Below, one piece after another: positions 17,846 to 26,913 of a stretch of 48,913 nt of DNA (positions are counted from its first letter, which is position 1; every line of letters begins with the position of its first letter). The stretch comes from an uncultured Pseudomonadota bacterium. GTDB lineage: Bacteria; Pseudomonadota; Gammaproteobacteria; Burkholderiales; Methylophilaceae. The stretch is taken from positions 1 to 48,913 of the forward strand of contig CAILXF010000032.1 of assembly GCA_903838125.1 (NCBI GenBank). The letters run 5' to 3'. The translations under genes and the position numbers were made by a program. The notes under the pieces were generated by a model, which was given only the letters and a program-made list of their open reading frames with translations, did no database searches and had not been told where the DNA came from.

Positions 17846-18082
17846 TTACTCGTCACCTTCAACTGCGGCAAGATTAACCATACGCGCTGGCACAATGGTT
17901 GAAATAGCATGCTTATAAACCATTTGTGTGACTGTGTTTTTAAGCAAAATCACATATTGGTCAAATGAATCTACTTGACCTTGCAACTTGATACCGTTTA
18001 CGAGATAGATTGATACAGCGACATGTTCTTTACGTAACGCGTTAAGAAATGGGTCTTGTAACATTTGCCCTTTTTGAATCAT
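17846..18082 (-). CDS. hfq: RNA chaperone Hfq
   Basis: Hfq is the hexameric Sm-like protein that pairs small RNAs with mRNAs. The 78-residue protein carries [27 protein letters not shown] (Sm1) and the Sm2 motif with YKHA at 56-59. Only a short tail follows the Sm core, as usual in betaproteobacteria. AGGAG seven bases before the ATG is a strong ribosome-binding site. It heads the hfq-hflX-hflK-hflC-DUF2065-hisZ-purA run. The 197-base gap upstream (18083-18279) must hold its promoter; I see only AT-rich sequence with TATATT-like boxes and no clear -35. Confidence 0.97.
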   Translation of the reverse strand: MIQKGQMLQDPFLNALRKEHVAVSIYLVNGIKLQGQVDSFDQYVILLKNTVTQMVYKHAISTIVPARMVNLAAVEGDE

Positions 18083-18279
18083 GATGTCTCCTATTGGTTG
18101 GAGTTAATGAAATACAGCATAGAACACTGCATAGCGCGTCTTACTTAGTATCTGACATAACACAATATATATCGTTCTATTCTACAAAACCATTATTTCC
18201 GCATTTAAATTTAATCTACGAGCCGTTTATATAAGCTGAGGTCAAGCTTACATATTTCAATAGCGCTAAGACTTAATAT

Positions 18280-19674
18280 TTACGGCAGTGCGGCCTCAAT
18301 TCTTGAAAGCACCTCAGATTTACCTAACAACGCCATGACCTGATCAATGCTTGGTGATTGAGCAATCCCCGTGAGCATTACGCGCAGCGGCATAGCAACT
18401 TTAGGAAACTTCAACGCATGCTGAGTCACCACTTCGTTAATAGCTTGATGAATAGCTTCAGGTTGCCAGTCTACAGCCTTAAGCAACGCAACTAGATTAG
18501 TCATCGCAGGCATAATATCCGCTGTCAAATGCTTCTCAGCCGCTACGGCATCTCGGACTGGTTGCTGATAAAAATAAGCAATATTTGTCGCTAACTCATT
18601 AAGCGTATTAACACGCTCTTTGTATAAACCAATCACTTCTAACAAAGGTGGTTGCGCTGTAACCTTTATATTTAGTTTAGCCAAGCGCTCGGTGACATCT
18701 GCGGCTAACAAATTATTATCGGCTAACTTGATGTAATGTGCATTTAACCAATTCAGTTTTTCTGTATTAAATTGTGCCGCCGACGAGGTGATATGATCTA
18801 AATCAAACCATTGGCAAAATTGCTGCATGCTAAAAATCTCTTCATCACCATGACTCCAGCCTAGGCGCGCTAAATAATTCAATATCGCCTCTGGCAAATA
18901 ACCATCCTCGTGATATTGCATGACACTCACTGCGCCATGGCGTTTAGATAATTTTTGACCATCACTACCTAGAATCATTGAGAGATGCGCATATTGTGGA
19001 ATGGTTGCCCCTAACGCCATCAGCATATTAATTTGACGCGGCGTATTATTAACATGATCATCACCACGTATCACTTGCGTAATACCCATTTCCCAATCAT
19101 CAACCACTACACAGAAATTATAAGTGGGAGTGCCGTCAGCACGTGCAATAATCAAGTCATCTAATTCTTGGTTAGCAATGCTAATCTCACCTTTTACCAA
19201 GTCTCGCCAAACTACATTCCCAACTTGTGGATTCTTAAAGCGAATTACAGGTGGAATATCTTGCGGTGGTGTAGCAAGTGTCTTACCAGACTCAGGGCGC
19301 CAACGACCATCATATCTTGGCTTAGCGCCTTGTTGCATTTGACTTTCACGTAACGCATCTAACTCATCTTTAGTGCAATAACAGTAATAAGCTGTGCCCG
19401 CATCAAGCATGGTTTGGAGCACTTGTTTATAACGATCCATACGCTGCATTTGGTAAAATGGGCCTTCGTCATAATCCAAACCTAACCACTGCATGCCATC
19501 TAAAATGGCCTGCACAGCTTCTGGGGTGCTCCGTGCAACATCAGTATCTTCAATTCTTAGGATAAATTGTCCTACATTTTTTTTGGCAAAGGCCCATGAA
19601 AACAAGGCAGTACGAGCACCGCCAATGTGAAGAAAACCTGTAGGGCTGGGAGCAAAACGCGTACGAACAATCAT
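18280..19674 (-). CDS. gltX: Glutamyl-tRNA synthetase
   Basis: This enzyme charges tRNA-Glu for protein synthesis and tetrapyrrole formation. The 464-residue class I synthetase has the HIGH-type motif in [14 protein letters not shown] (8-21), IEDTD at 41-45, YCYC and the KMSKS-type loop KLSKRHG at 241-247. The anticodon-binding helical domain follows. The ATG has no clear ribosome-binding site. It appears to be a single-gene unit; no good terminator is visible in the gap before hfq, where only a short AAGCT/AGCTT hairpin occurs (about 18231-18251). Confidence 0.97.
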   Translation of the reverse strand: MIVRTRFAPSPTGFLHIGGARTALFSWAFAKKNVGQFILRIEDTDVARSTPEAVQAILDGMQWLGLDYDEGPFYQMQRMDRYKQVLQTMLDAGTAYYCYCTKDELDALRESQMQQGAKPRYDGRWRPESGKTLATPPQDIPPVIRFKNPQVGNVVWRDLVKGEISIANQELDDLIIARADGTPTYNFCVVVDDWEMGITQVIRGDDHVNNTPRQINMLMALGATIPQYAHLSMILGSDGQKLSKRHGAVSVMQYHEDGYLPEAILNYLARLGWSHGDEEIFSMQQFCQWFDLDHITSSAAQFNTEKLNWLNAHYIKLADNNLLAADVTERLAKLNIKVTAQPPLLEVIGLYKERVNTLNELATNIAYFYQQPVRDAVAAEKHLTADIMPAMTNLVALLKAVDWQPEAIHQAINEVVTQHALKFPKVAMPLRVMLTGIAQSPSIDQVMALLGKSEVLSRIEAALP

Positions 19675-19759
19675 AATGTGCAGTATTAAATAGTAATAGC
19701 GTCATTTTAACATGGGGGCAATGCTTAGCCGTTATGTTATCTAATTTAGTGCGGCTAAA

Positions 19760-19774
19760 TTTGGCACGGCCAAA
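19760..19774 (-). other. Short hairpin after the efflux operon, weak terminator candidate
   Basis: TTTGGC and GCCAAA form a perfect six-base stem with a three-base loop, followed on the minus strand by TTT. It lies about 85 bases after the last efflux gene, in the gap before gltX. The U-tract is too short for confidence. Confidence 0.3.
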
Positions 19775-19858
19775 TAATAAGCGGCTATCTGACTTAAGCT
19801 GGGACTAAAACTACATACGTATTACTTTCAGTTGCAATCCCAGTCAATAATCTTAAGC

Positions 19859-21280
19859 TTATTGAACAGTTGATCCTTGCCAACCACCACCTAAAGCCTT
19901 AAATAATGACACTGTCGCCACTAGGCGCGCTTGTCGACTTTGAATAAAGGTTAACGCAGCATCGTTATAAACTCGCTGGGCATCTAACACCTCTAAATAA
20001 GCCGAGTAGCCCGATTGATAGCGATTCTCAGAAATTTGTAGCGCTTTCTGCGCGGCAAGCTGGGCTTTGTCTAGCGCAGCCTCACGTTCCGTTTGCAGAC
20101 GCAAACTCACCAAAGCATCATTGACTTCTCTAAATGCATTTTGAATCACACCTTCATAGCTAGCTAACACTTGTTTTTGCCTGGCACTAGCTTGGTCAAC
20201 CCGTGCGTTCAGTTTTCCCGCATCAAAAATTGGTAAATTTAAACTTAAGCCACCACTCCAAATTCGCGATGCAGATTTGAGCACATCACCTAATTGCATA
20301 CTTTCTCCACCAAAACCTGCAGTCAGAGAAATTGACGGATATAACGCCGCTTTAGCCACAGCAATATTGGCATTTGCCGCCACCATCTGCTCTTCGGCTT
20401 GACGCACATCTGGGCGTGACTCCAACAAAGCTGATGGCAAACCTGCTGGGGGCATAGGCGGAATTGGGAATGACTTGATATCCGCTGAGGCAATATTCAA
20501 CTCCATATCCCCAGTAAGTACTGATAATTGATGCAGACTGAGTGCACGTAGTCGATTCAAATCAGATAACTGTGCACTTAAATTCTCACGTGCTACCTCC
20601 GCCTGCTGTACATCCAAGGCCGATACAACTCCACCTTCTAAGCGGCGTTGGGTAAGCGCCAAACTCTCCTCACGGCTTCTTAAACTAACTTGAGTGACCA
20701 GCAACTGCGAATCCAAACTACGTAATAACAAATAATTACTTGCGACCAAGCCAGCTAAAGACAAAGCTACCGTGTCTTTTGCATAGCGGGTTGATAACGC
20801 TTGTGCACGCGCAGCTTCTTTAGTGCGGCTTAATTTACCCCAAAAATCAAGTTCAAACGAAGTGCGGAGTTGTGCATTAAAGTTGCTACGTGGGTTATTA
20901 GCAAAAACAGGGGTCGCACCGGTAGTCGTTGCACGTGTACGACTAGCCGCAGAGTTTAAATCAATCTGTGGAAACAACGCTGCACCTACTTCACGAAGCA
21001 CCGCATCAGCTTCTTCGATGCGAGCAACCGCAAGCTTAATATCGCTATTGTTTTGCACGGCTTTTGCTACCAAGTCATTTAGTACTTGATCTTGGTATAA
21101 CGTCCACCAAGTGTTGGTTAACTGGCTATTTTCTTGATCGGCTTGCTGATCGTACGCTTTAGGAACTGCTACTTCAGGCCTTTGATAGTCAGGCCATACA
21201 GACTGACATCCACTTAAAAGAAGCGCGGCAACCGCCACAGAAATAAGTTTCATTTTGTATGAGCTAGTTTGCCTAATCAT
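19859..21280 (-). CDS. Outer-membrane efflux lipoprotein, NodT/OprM family
   Basis: This is the outer-membrane channel of a tripartite RND pump. The 473-residue protein has a lipoprotein signal ending in the lipobox LLSGC, then WPDYQRPEVAVPKAY and NTWWTLYQDQVLNDLV, which are typical of the OprM/NodT group. Two TolC-type repeats follow, with SRPDVRQAEEQMVAANANI and a C-terminal SYEGVIQNAFREVNDALVSL. Its start overlaps the end of the RND transporter gene by four bases. It is the third gene of the operon and completes the pump. Confidence 0.92.
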   Translation of the reverse strand: MIRQTSSYKMKLISVAVAALLLSGCQSVWPDYQRPEVAVPKAYDQQADQENSQLTNTWWTLYQDQVLNDLVAKAVQNNSDIKLAVARIEEADAVLREVGAALFPQIDLNSAASRTRATTTGATPVFANNPRSNFNAQLRTSFELDFWGKLSRTKEAARAQALSTRYAKDTVALSLAGLVASNYLLLRSLDSQLLVTQVSLRSREESLALTQRRLEGGVVSALDVQQAEVARENLSAQLSDLNRLRALSLHQLSVLTGDMELNIASADIKSFPIPPMPPAGLPSALLESRPDVRQAEEQMVAANANIAVAKAALYPSISLTAGFGGESMQLGDVLKSASRIWSGGLSLNLPIFDAGKLNARVDQASARQKQVLASYEGVIQNAFREVNDALVSLRLQTEREAALDKAQLAAQKALQISENRYQSGYSAYLEVLDAQRVYNDAALTFIQSRQARLVATVSLFKALGGGWQGSTVQ

Positions 21281-24200
21281 GGCGTTTCCTTAATTTTCTG
21301 TGCAGGTTGAGCATTGCCAGCAGCGTCATCGTCTGCAGGAATCTCATGGTGCTGCCTATGCACATTCTTATTACTTAACCAAGTAAAGAATAATGGGATA
21401 AATATTGTGGCCACAAATGTGGCTAAAATCATACCGCCAAATACACCTGTACCCATTGACCTTCGCGCTGCAGCACCTGCACCACTAGCCAATACCAATG
21501 GCACAATACCAAGAACAAAGGCCATTGAAGTCATGACGATTGGTCTAAATCGCATACGTGCCGCCTCCAAAGCAGCCTGCGCCACGGGCATACCTGCCTC
21601 CATTTTTTGACTGGCAAACTCTACAATTAAAATAGCATTTTTAGCAGCTAATCCTACTAATGTAATGATTCCAATTTGAAAGTAAATGTCATTGGGCATG
21701 CCACGCAATAAGACCGCTATTAAAGCACCAGCTAAAGCAAATGGCACCGCCATAATGACAGCAAGCGGTAAGGCCCAAGTTTCAAATTGTGCCGCCAAGA
21801 TTAAAAACACCATAATAATGGCAAAACCAAAAGCTAAAATGGCAGCCGAGCCTGTACGTTTTTCCTGGTAAGCTTGACCTGTCCAAGCTATTTGATAGCC
21901 ATCTGGCAGATTCATGGCAGAAATTTTCTCTACCATTGCAATCGCCTCACCCGAGCTGACACCTGGAGCGCCACTACCTAATACTTTGGCAGAAAGCAAA
22001 CCGTTGTAACGCTCTAACTGCTCCGCACCCACCACATTACTTATCTTACTTAAGGCAGATAAAGGAACCATAGCGCCCTTATTATTTCGCACATAGACTT
22101 TACCCAAATCCTCAGCTTTCATTCTGTACTCAGCTTCAGCTTGCAATTGCACTCGATAGGTACGGCCAGACTTATTAAAATCATTAATGTACAAAGAACC
22201 CATCGTACTTTGCAAGGTGGCATAAATGTCTGCGACCGGCACACCTTGTGAAATCGCTTTCGCCTCATCTACTTCTACAAATAACTGCGGCACAGTTGGG
22301 CGGAAAAAAGTGTTGATACCCGTTAAACGTTTTTCCGCTTTTAAGGCTTCGATTAAGCTACCCACCACAGCGGATAAATGTAGCGGATTAGAGTCGCTAC
22401 GACTTTGTACGTACATTTCAAAACCACCGGAACTACCTAAACCACGGATTGCTGGAGGATTAAAGGCAATTGCCATGCCGTCTGGTTGCTGCATACCGAT
22501 ACCGAATAACTTACCTACGATATCAGTGGCCGTCGTTTCGCGTTGAGACCAATCTTTCAATCGCACAAACATCGTTGCAGCACTAGTTTTATTACCACCG
22601 CCAATCAGGTCATAACCATAGACTGAAAATTCATGCGCAACTGCAGGATCTTTAGCAATCTCTGAACGCACAGCATTAGCAGTCTTTGTGGTACGACTTA
22701 AAGTCGCTCCATCAGGCATTATTACCGCTGCCACAACATAACCTTGATCCTCTGGGGGCACAAAGCTACTAGGCACGGCTCTTATCAACACTGCAACCAA
22801 TAAAATAATTAACCCAAAAACTAAACTACCGATAAATTTGTGATGTAAGGTTAAATTAACGGTTCTAATATAAACATTGGTAAATTTGGCAAAACCTCGA
22901 TTAAACGGTTTAAAGAAAGCAGATTCCTCATGCACAGCTTTTAATAAAATAGCGCACAAAGCTGGCGTAAGTGTTAATGCCACCACACCTGAAATCACAA
23001 CAGCAACGGCTACGGTTACGGCAAATTGCTTGTACATTTCACCAGCAATACCACCCAAGAATGCTACAGGAATAAATACAGCGCATAGCACCATGACAAT
23101 CGCCACTACAGCTGCTGATACTTGTTCCATAGATTTAACGGCGGCCTTAATTGGCGACAGTTTTTCTTCGGCCATTAAACGCTCTACGTTCTCCAAAACC
23201 ACAATCGCATCATCCACCACAATACCGATGGAAAGTACCATGGCAAACAATGTCAGTGTATTGATAGAAAATCCGAAAATCCATAAGCCGGCAAATGTAC
23301 CTACTAGTGAAATAGGTACTGCAATCAATGGAATCAAGGTCGCGCGCCAGCTTTGCAAGAACAAGAATACGACCAACACCACCAACACCATGGCTTCACC
23401 CAAAGTTTTCAAGACTTCAATAATAGAAGATTTGACAAAATCACTGGTGTCATAAGGCACTTCCCATTCCACACCCTCTGGAAAGCGCTGTTTAAGTTCA
23501 GTCATTTTAGATTTAATCGCTTGTGCAGTGTCCAGTGCATTTGCACCAGTCTGCAAGAAGATTGGAATACCTACTCCAGGTAAACCATCTAAGGCCGTAC
23601 GCACATTGTAGGATTGCGCTCCCAGCTCAATGCGTGCAACATCCTTCAAATGCAATATGCCGCGAGGTCCATCAGCGCGAATAATGATATCTCCGAACTC
23701 AGATGGATCAATTAAACGACCTTTAGCTGTTACTGTATAGACTAATTGCTGAGATGATGGCGAAGGCTCTTGGCCAATCTTACCTGCTGCATATTGTGCA
23801 TTTTGGGCCTGAATGCTATTGGCAATATCAGTGGTCGTCACACCTAGTTGCGCCATGCGATCTGGTCGTAGCCAAATACGCATCGAATAGTCTTGGGCAC
23901 CAAAAATATTGGCGTCTCCCACACCTTTAACACGCTTAAGTTCATCAAGCACATTGAGTGTGGCGTAATTACTTAAATATAGCGGATCGTATTTTTTTTG
24001 CTTATCGGTCAGCATTACCACCAATAAAATATCATTTGAGCGTTTTTGTACCACTAAGCCAGTACGGCGCACATCCTCTGGCAGTCTTGGCAAGGCAATA
24101 TTTACGCGGTTACTCACGTTAAATGTGGCTTGGTTAATATCAGTACCCACCTCAAACGTGGCGGTAATTGTTAATGTGCCGCTAGAGTCGGCACTAGAGT

Positions 24201-24435
24201 TAAAGTAGACCAACCCCTCTACTCCACTCAACTGCTCTTCAATGGGTGCGGCGACGGTTTTAGATAAAGTATCTGCGCTGGCACCAGGGTATGTTGCAGT
24301 CACCAAAACTGTAGGTGGAGCAATTTGCGGATATTGTGCAATAGGCAACTTCATCGCGGCTGCTAGACCTGCCAACACGATAATGATGGACAGTACACTA
24401 GCAAAAATAGGCCTGGTAATAAAAAATTTGGACAT
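21277..24435 (-). CDS. HAE1-family RND multidrug efflux transporter
   Basis: This is the inner-membrane, proton-driven pump subunit of the AcrB/MexB type. The 1052-residue length is canonical. It starts MSKFFITRPIFASVLSIIIVLAGLAA and has IVVDDAIVVLENVERLM in TM4, with the paired aspartates of the proton relay. The partner lysine is in GLAAKNAILIVEFA of TM10. Two large periplasmic loops (about 30-340 and 560-870) are present. The QYPQIAPPTVLVTATYPGASADT N-terminal porter segment is typical of hydrophobic/amphiphilic drug exporters, in contrast to metal exporters. Substrates cannot be specified from sequence. Confidence 0.95.
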   Translation of the reverse strand: MSKFFITRPIFASVLSIIIVLAGLAAAMKLPIAQYPQIAPPTVLVTATYPGASADTLSKTVAAPIEEQLSGVEGLVYFNSSADSSGTLTITATFEVGTDINQATFNVSNRVNIALPRLPEDVRRTGLVVQKRSNDILLVVMLTDKQKKYDPLYLSNYATLNVLDELKRVKGVGDANIFGAQDYSMRIWLRPDRMAQLGVTTTDIANSIQAQNAQYAAGKIGQEPSPSSQQLVYTVTAKGRLIDPSEFGDIIIRADGPRGILHLKDVARIELGAQSYNVRTALDGLPGVGIPIFLQTGANALDTAQAIKSKMTELKQRFPEGVEWEVPYDTSDFVKSSIIEVLKTLGEAMVLVVLVVFLFLQSWRATLIPLIAVPISLVGTFAGLWIFGFSINTLTLFAMVLSIGIVVDDAIVVLENVERLMAEEKLSPIKAAVKSMEQVSAAVVAIVMVLCAVFIPVAFLGGIAGEMYKQFAVTVAVAVVISGVVALTLTPALCAILLKAVHEESAFFKPFNRGFAKFTNVYIRTVNLTLHHKFIGSLVFGLIILLVAVLIRAVPSSFVPPEDQGYVVAAVIMPDGATLSRTTKTANAVRSEIAKDPAVAHEFSVYGYDLIGGGNKTSAATMFVRLKDWSQRETTATDIVGKLFGIGMQQPDGMAIAFNPPAIRGLGSSGGFEMYVQSRSDSNPLHLSAVVGSLIEALKAEKRLTGINTFFRPTVPQLFVEVDEAKAISQGVPVADIYATLQSTMGSLYINDFNKSGRTYRVQLQAEAEYRMKAEDLGKVYVRNNKGAMVPLSALSKISNVVGAEQLERYNGLLSAKVLGSGAPGVSSGEAIAMVEKISAMNLPDGYQIAWTGQAYQEKRTGSAAILAFGFAIIMVFLILAAQFETWALPLAVIMAVPFALAGALIAVLLRGMPNDIYFQIGIITLVGLAAKNAILIVEFASQKMEAGMPVAQAALEAARMRFRPIVMTSMAFVLGIVPLVLASGAGAAARRSMGTGVFGGMILATFVATIFIPLFFTWLSNKNVHRQHHEIPADDDAAGNAQPAQKIKETP

Positions 24436-24471
24436 GTAGCTTCTCGATTAGGCTTACGCTTATGTTGGGGG

Positions 24472-25671
24472 TTACTTGGCTGACTTAGACGCTACAGCGG
24501 GCGCCTGACCTTTGGCATGCGGGATCACAACCGCACCTGGGCGCAACTTGATAATATTGTCTGTCACAACTTTTTCACCTGCTTTAAGTCCGCTTAATAC
24601 CACCCAATCTTGACCAACCCAATTGCCCACGACAACAGGCCTGACCGTAGCCTCATTTTTTTCATTGACGACAAAAACGAATTTTCCTTGGTCGTTAGTT
24701 AATACAGATGTTTGTGGTACTACAAAAACACCATCTTGATGCCCCGTAGTCACACGAATACGAACAAACTGGCCAGGCAACAAACGTTTATCCGCATTTT
24801 CAAAAGTTGCACGCAGCTGCTGTGTACCCAACTGAGGATCTATGGTGCTAGCTGCAAAATTTAACTGACCCTTATGGGCATATTCCTCGCCACCCGCTAA
24901 GATGAGCGCAACCTCTTTAACATTCGCCTGAGTTAAACGTGCACCCAATTGCGCTGCTTCACTATCAGATAAACTAAAGCGTACCCATATTGGGCTAATT
25001 TGACTTACTTTAGTCAGTAAACTGGTATTCGCATTAACCAAGGCGCCCTCTGAAAATTCAAAACGTCCTGCAATACCTGAAATAGGTGAAATTACTGTGG
25101 TGTATGACAAATTAAGTTCAGCATTAAGTACACTCGCCTCATATTGTAATAATCCAGCACTCGCTAACGCAAAATCAGAATTTGCATTGTCGGCCTCACG
25201 CTGACTAATTGACTGTGTGGCTATTAATCCTTGTAATCGCTTAGCTTCTCTTTGCGCCTGCTCGGCGCGCGCCTTTTGTTGAGAAAATTGCGCTTTAGCA
25301 TTGGCTAAGGCAATTTGAAAAGGAACCGGATCAATTTGAAACATCGCTTGACCGGCTTTAATTGGCTCACCTTCATTGAATAACTTTTTAAGCAAGATAC
25401 CACCGACACGTGGGCGAATCTCCACTTCTTTTGCCCCTTCAGTTTGCGCTACTGATTCGGCACTTATCGGCACACTCGTCGCTTTTAATTCGAGGACAGT
25501 CACTGGCATCGCAGGCATCGCACCCTGCAAAGCGGGATCTTCTTTTTTTCCGCAAGCAATTAGCGCAAGAGCAGCAAGTAAAACAATAGTTGCGCTCTTA
25601 GCTACACGCCTACTATAAGTAACCTGTGTTCGAATTTCACGCTGATGCTGCATACCATTTTTTACTTTCAT
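24472..25671 (-). CDS. RND efflux periplasmic adaptor lipoprotein (AcrA/MexA type)
   Basis: This membrane-fusion protein links the RND pump to its outer-membrane channel. The 399-residue product has a hydrophobic segment ending in the lipobox LIAC with the lipid-anchored cysteine at residue 40. A lipoyl half-motif (EIRPRVGGILLKKLFNEGEPIKAGQAMFQID), an alpha-hairpin coiled coil (about 115-175) and the second lipoyl half with YTTVISPISGIAGRFEFSEGALV follow, then the beta-barrel domain. The 20 residues before the hydrophobic segment are unusually long, and an ATG at 25653 is an alternative start. First gene of the operon, 36 bases ahead of the transporter. Confidence 0.94.
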   Translation of the reverse strand: MKVKNGMQHQREIRTQVTYSRRVAKSATIVLLAALALIACGKKEDPALQGAMPAMPVTVLELKATSVPISAESVAQTEGAKEVEIRPRVGGILLKKLFNEGEPIKAGQAMFQIDPVPFQIALANAKAQFSQQKARAEQAQREAKRLQGLIATQSISQREADNANSDFALASAGLLQYEASVLNAELNLSYTTVISPISGIAGRFEFSEGALVNANTSLLTKVSQISPIWVRFSLSDSEAAQLGARLTQANVKEVALILAGGEEYAHKGQLNFAASTIDPQLGTQQLRATFENADKRLLPGQFVRIRVTTGHQDGVFVVPQTSVLTNDQGKFVFVVNEKNEATVRPVVVGNWVGQDWVVLSGLKAGEKVVTDNIIKLRPGAVVIPHAKGQAPAVASKSAK

Positions 25672-25771
25672 TCATTACTCCATGTGCCAAATGCGCTAAG
25701 TGGCTAATTTATTTGAGATTTTACTGTTAACACCATTAAAAGGGCTTGCTTGCATTTCAATTTGTCTATAT

Positions 25772-25777
25772 ATTATA
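25772..25777 (-). promoter_or_regulatory. Probable -10 box of the efflux operon
   Basis: Read on the minus strand these bases are a perfect TATAAT. They fall inside the left arm of the AcrR-like inverted repeat, so bound repressor would block RNA polymerase. The -35 region is not well conserved. Confidence 0.5.
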
Positions 25778-25800
25778 TACAAACAAGGATGTATGTATAT
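25775..25800. promoter_or_regulatory. AcrR/TtgR-like operator between the efflux operon and its regulator
   Basis: ATATACAAACA (25775-25785) and TGTATGTATAT (25790-25800) are inverted 11-base arms with one mismatch and a four-base spacer. The Escherichia coli acrAB operator has the same plan: TACATACATT-like arms with a four-base spacer. It overlaps a perfect TATAAT on the efflux strand and lies 66 bases before the TetR start. A second, imperfect inverted repeat (AATAAC...GTTATT, 25829-25853) lies closer to the regulator gene. Confidence 0.7.
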
Positions 25801-25866
25801 CTTTTTAAGAAAATATCTAATCGCTCGCAATAACCTATTATTAGTAAGTTATTTGGTAAAATAACA

Positions 25867-26484
25867 ATGGTAAGAAAAACTAAAGAAGACGCAGAACTTA
25901 CTCGCCAAAAGATTATTGACGCTGCACGCGCAGTATTTCTCGCGCGTGGCGTTAGTCGCTCGACTTTAGAGCATATTGCAACACAGGCATCCGTCACTCG
26001 AGGTGCAGTATATTGGCACTTTAAAAACAAAACCGAGATTTTCCATGCCATTCGAGAACAAGTTTTATTACCCTTAATCGACCGCATGGACGACACTCTC
26101 ACTATAGACGGTGCATATGATCCACTCACACAAATTGAAAATAGCTTATGCGAAACAATCAATGACTTGAATGAAAACATAGAAATGCGTCAGGTGTATG
26201 AAATCATGATGATTAAATGCGAATATGTAGAGGAATTTGCTACGGTGTTGCAACAAATACTCAATAACTGCTCTAGCATTACTGAAAAAATACAAATTGC
26301 ATATGAGCGCGCACAAGCTCAACAATTAATTGCTGGTACGCATTCTCCGCGGGCATTAGCTATGGATACCCACCTATTTTTTAGCGGCCTACTGCATATG
26401 TGGGTGAAAGATTTTGATGGTAGCCGCTTTCGCTTTCAAGCCATCAATTTAATTAAAGCCCATATCGACCTACGTCGAAAATAA
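25867..26484 (+). CDS. TetR/AcrR-family transcriptional repressor of the efflux operon
   Basis: This 205-residue protein has an N-terminal TetR helix-turn-helix (about residues 10-57), reading DAARAVFLARGVSRSTLEHIA and then TRGAVYWHFKNKTEIFHAI, close to AcrR, TtgR and MexL-type pump regulators. The C-terminal ligand-binding domain contains the LCETINDLNENIEMRQVYEIMM stretch, which corresponds to the AcrR-C domain. It is divergent from the adaptor gene with a 195-base shared control region that carries the candidate operator. It most likely represses both itself and the pump until a toxic ligand binds. Confidence 0.92.
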   Translation: MVRKTKEDAELTRQKIIDAARAVFLARGVSRSTLEHIATQASVTRGAVYWHFKNKTEIFHAIREQVLLPLIDRMDDTLTIDGAYDPLTQIENSLCETINDLNENIEMRQVYEIMMIKCEYVEEFATVLQQILNNCSSITEKIQIAYERAQAQQLIAGTHSPRALAMDTHLFFSGLLHMWVKDFDGSRFRFQAINLIKAHIDLRRK

Positions 26485-26567
26485 ACGAACCGTTAGATGA
26501 GCACTTGTTAAAGCATGTACATGGCGCTAATATAGACTTAACAATAGTGATAGAGCTGGGAGACACG

Positions 26568-26891
26568 ATGGACATTTACACCGGCGAAATTTATGGCAAA
26601 CAAACTGCCAGCAAATTCGTAATGTATAACGTACTCAAAGTGAGTAAAGCAGTGGTGACCCTACAAAATATAGATAATCCACTTAGCCTATTTGAAACCA
26701 CAGCACAAAAATTAGCCTCATCAGGTTATGTACGCATCAGCCAAACCCCGTATATCAACACCGAAGCCATGCCAAGCAAAAAGCGTAAAGCTGCGCGAAA
26801 ACCTACCCGCTGCCCACAAACCTTTGATTTCCTAGAAGAACGCGCTGACAACCAGCGCCCCAACCCTGTACTACCAGACTTATTTAACTGA
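26568..26891 (+). CDS. Unrecognised 107-residue protein
   Basis: I do not recognise this family. The start is the ATG at 26568, which has GGGAG five to eight bases upstream; the open frame itself begins at a TTG (26505) without support. The first two thirds (MDIYTGEIYGKQTASKFVMYNVLK, then VVTLQNIDNPLSLFETTAQKLASSGYVRISQ) look like a small alpha/beta fold without membrane segment or signal. The last third is a basic then Pro/Asn-rich tail (SKKRKAARKPTR, ending PNPVLPDLFN) that could bind nucleic acid or a partner. It follows the TetR gene by 84 bases on the same strand and ends in a hairpin shared with convergent rimO. Confidence 0.7.
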   Translation: MDIYTGEIYGKQTASKFVMYNVLKVSKAVVTLQNIDNPLSLFETTAQKLASSGYVRISQTPYINTEAMPSKKRKAARKPTRCPQTFDFLEERADNQRPNPVLPDLFN

Positions 26892-26910
26892 GTAGACGTA
26901 ACGCCTACTC
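26890..26910. terminator. Hairpin between the unknown gene and rimO, possible bidirectional terminator
   Basis: GAGTAG (26890-26895) pairs with CTACTC (26905-26910), with CG/CG pairing further in. It fills the 22-base gap between two convergent genes and overlaps the stop codon of the 107-residue protein. Neither strand has a U-tract. Confidence 0.4.
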
Positions 26911-26913
26911 TGC

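Noticed and set aside
22877-23455. 192-residue plus-strand ORF opposite the RND transporter
   Set aside because: It is antisense to well-conserved transporter coding sequence, is rich in Thr/Asn/Ala in a pattern typical of reversed membrane-protein codons, and has no ribosome-binding site or family match.
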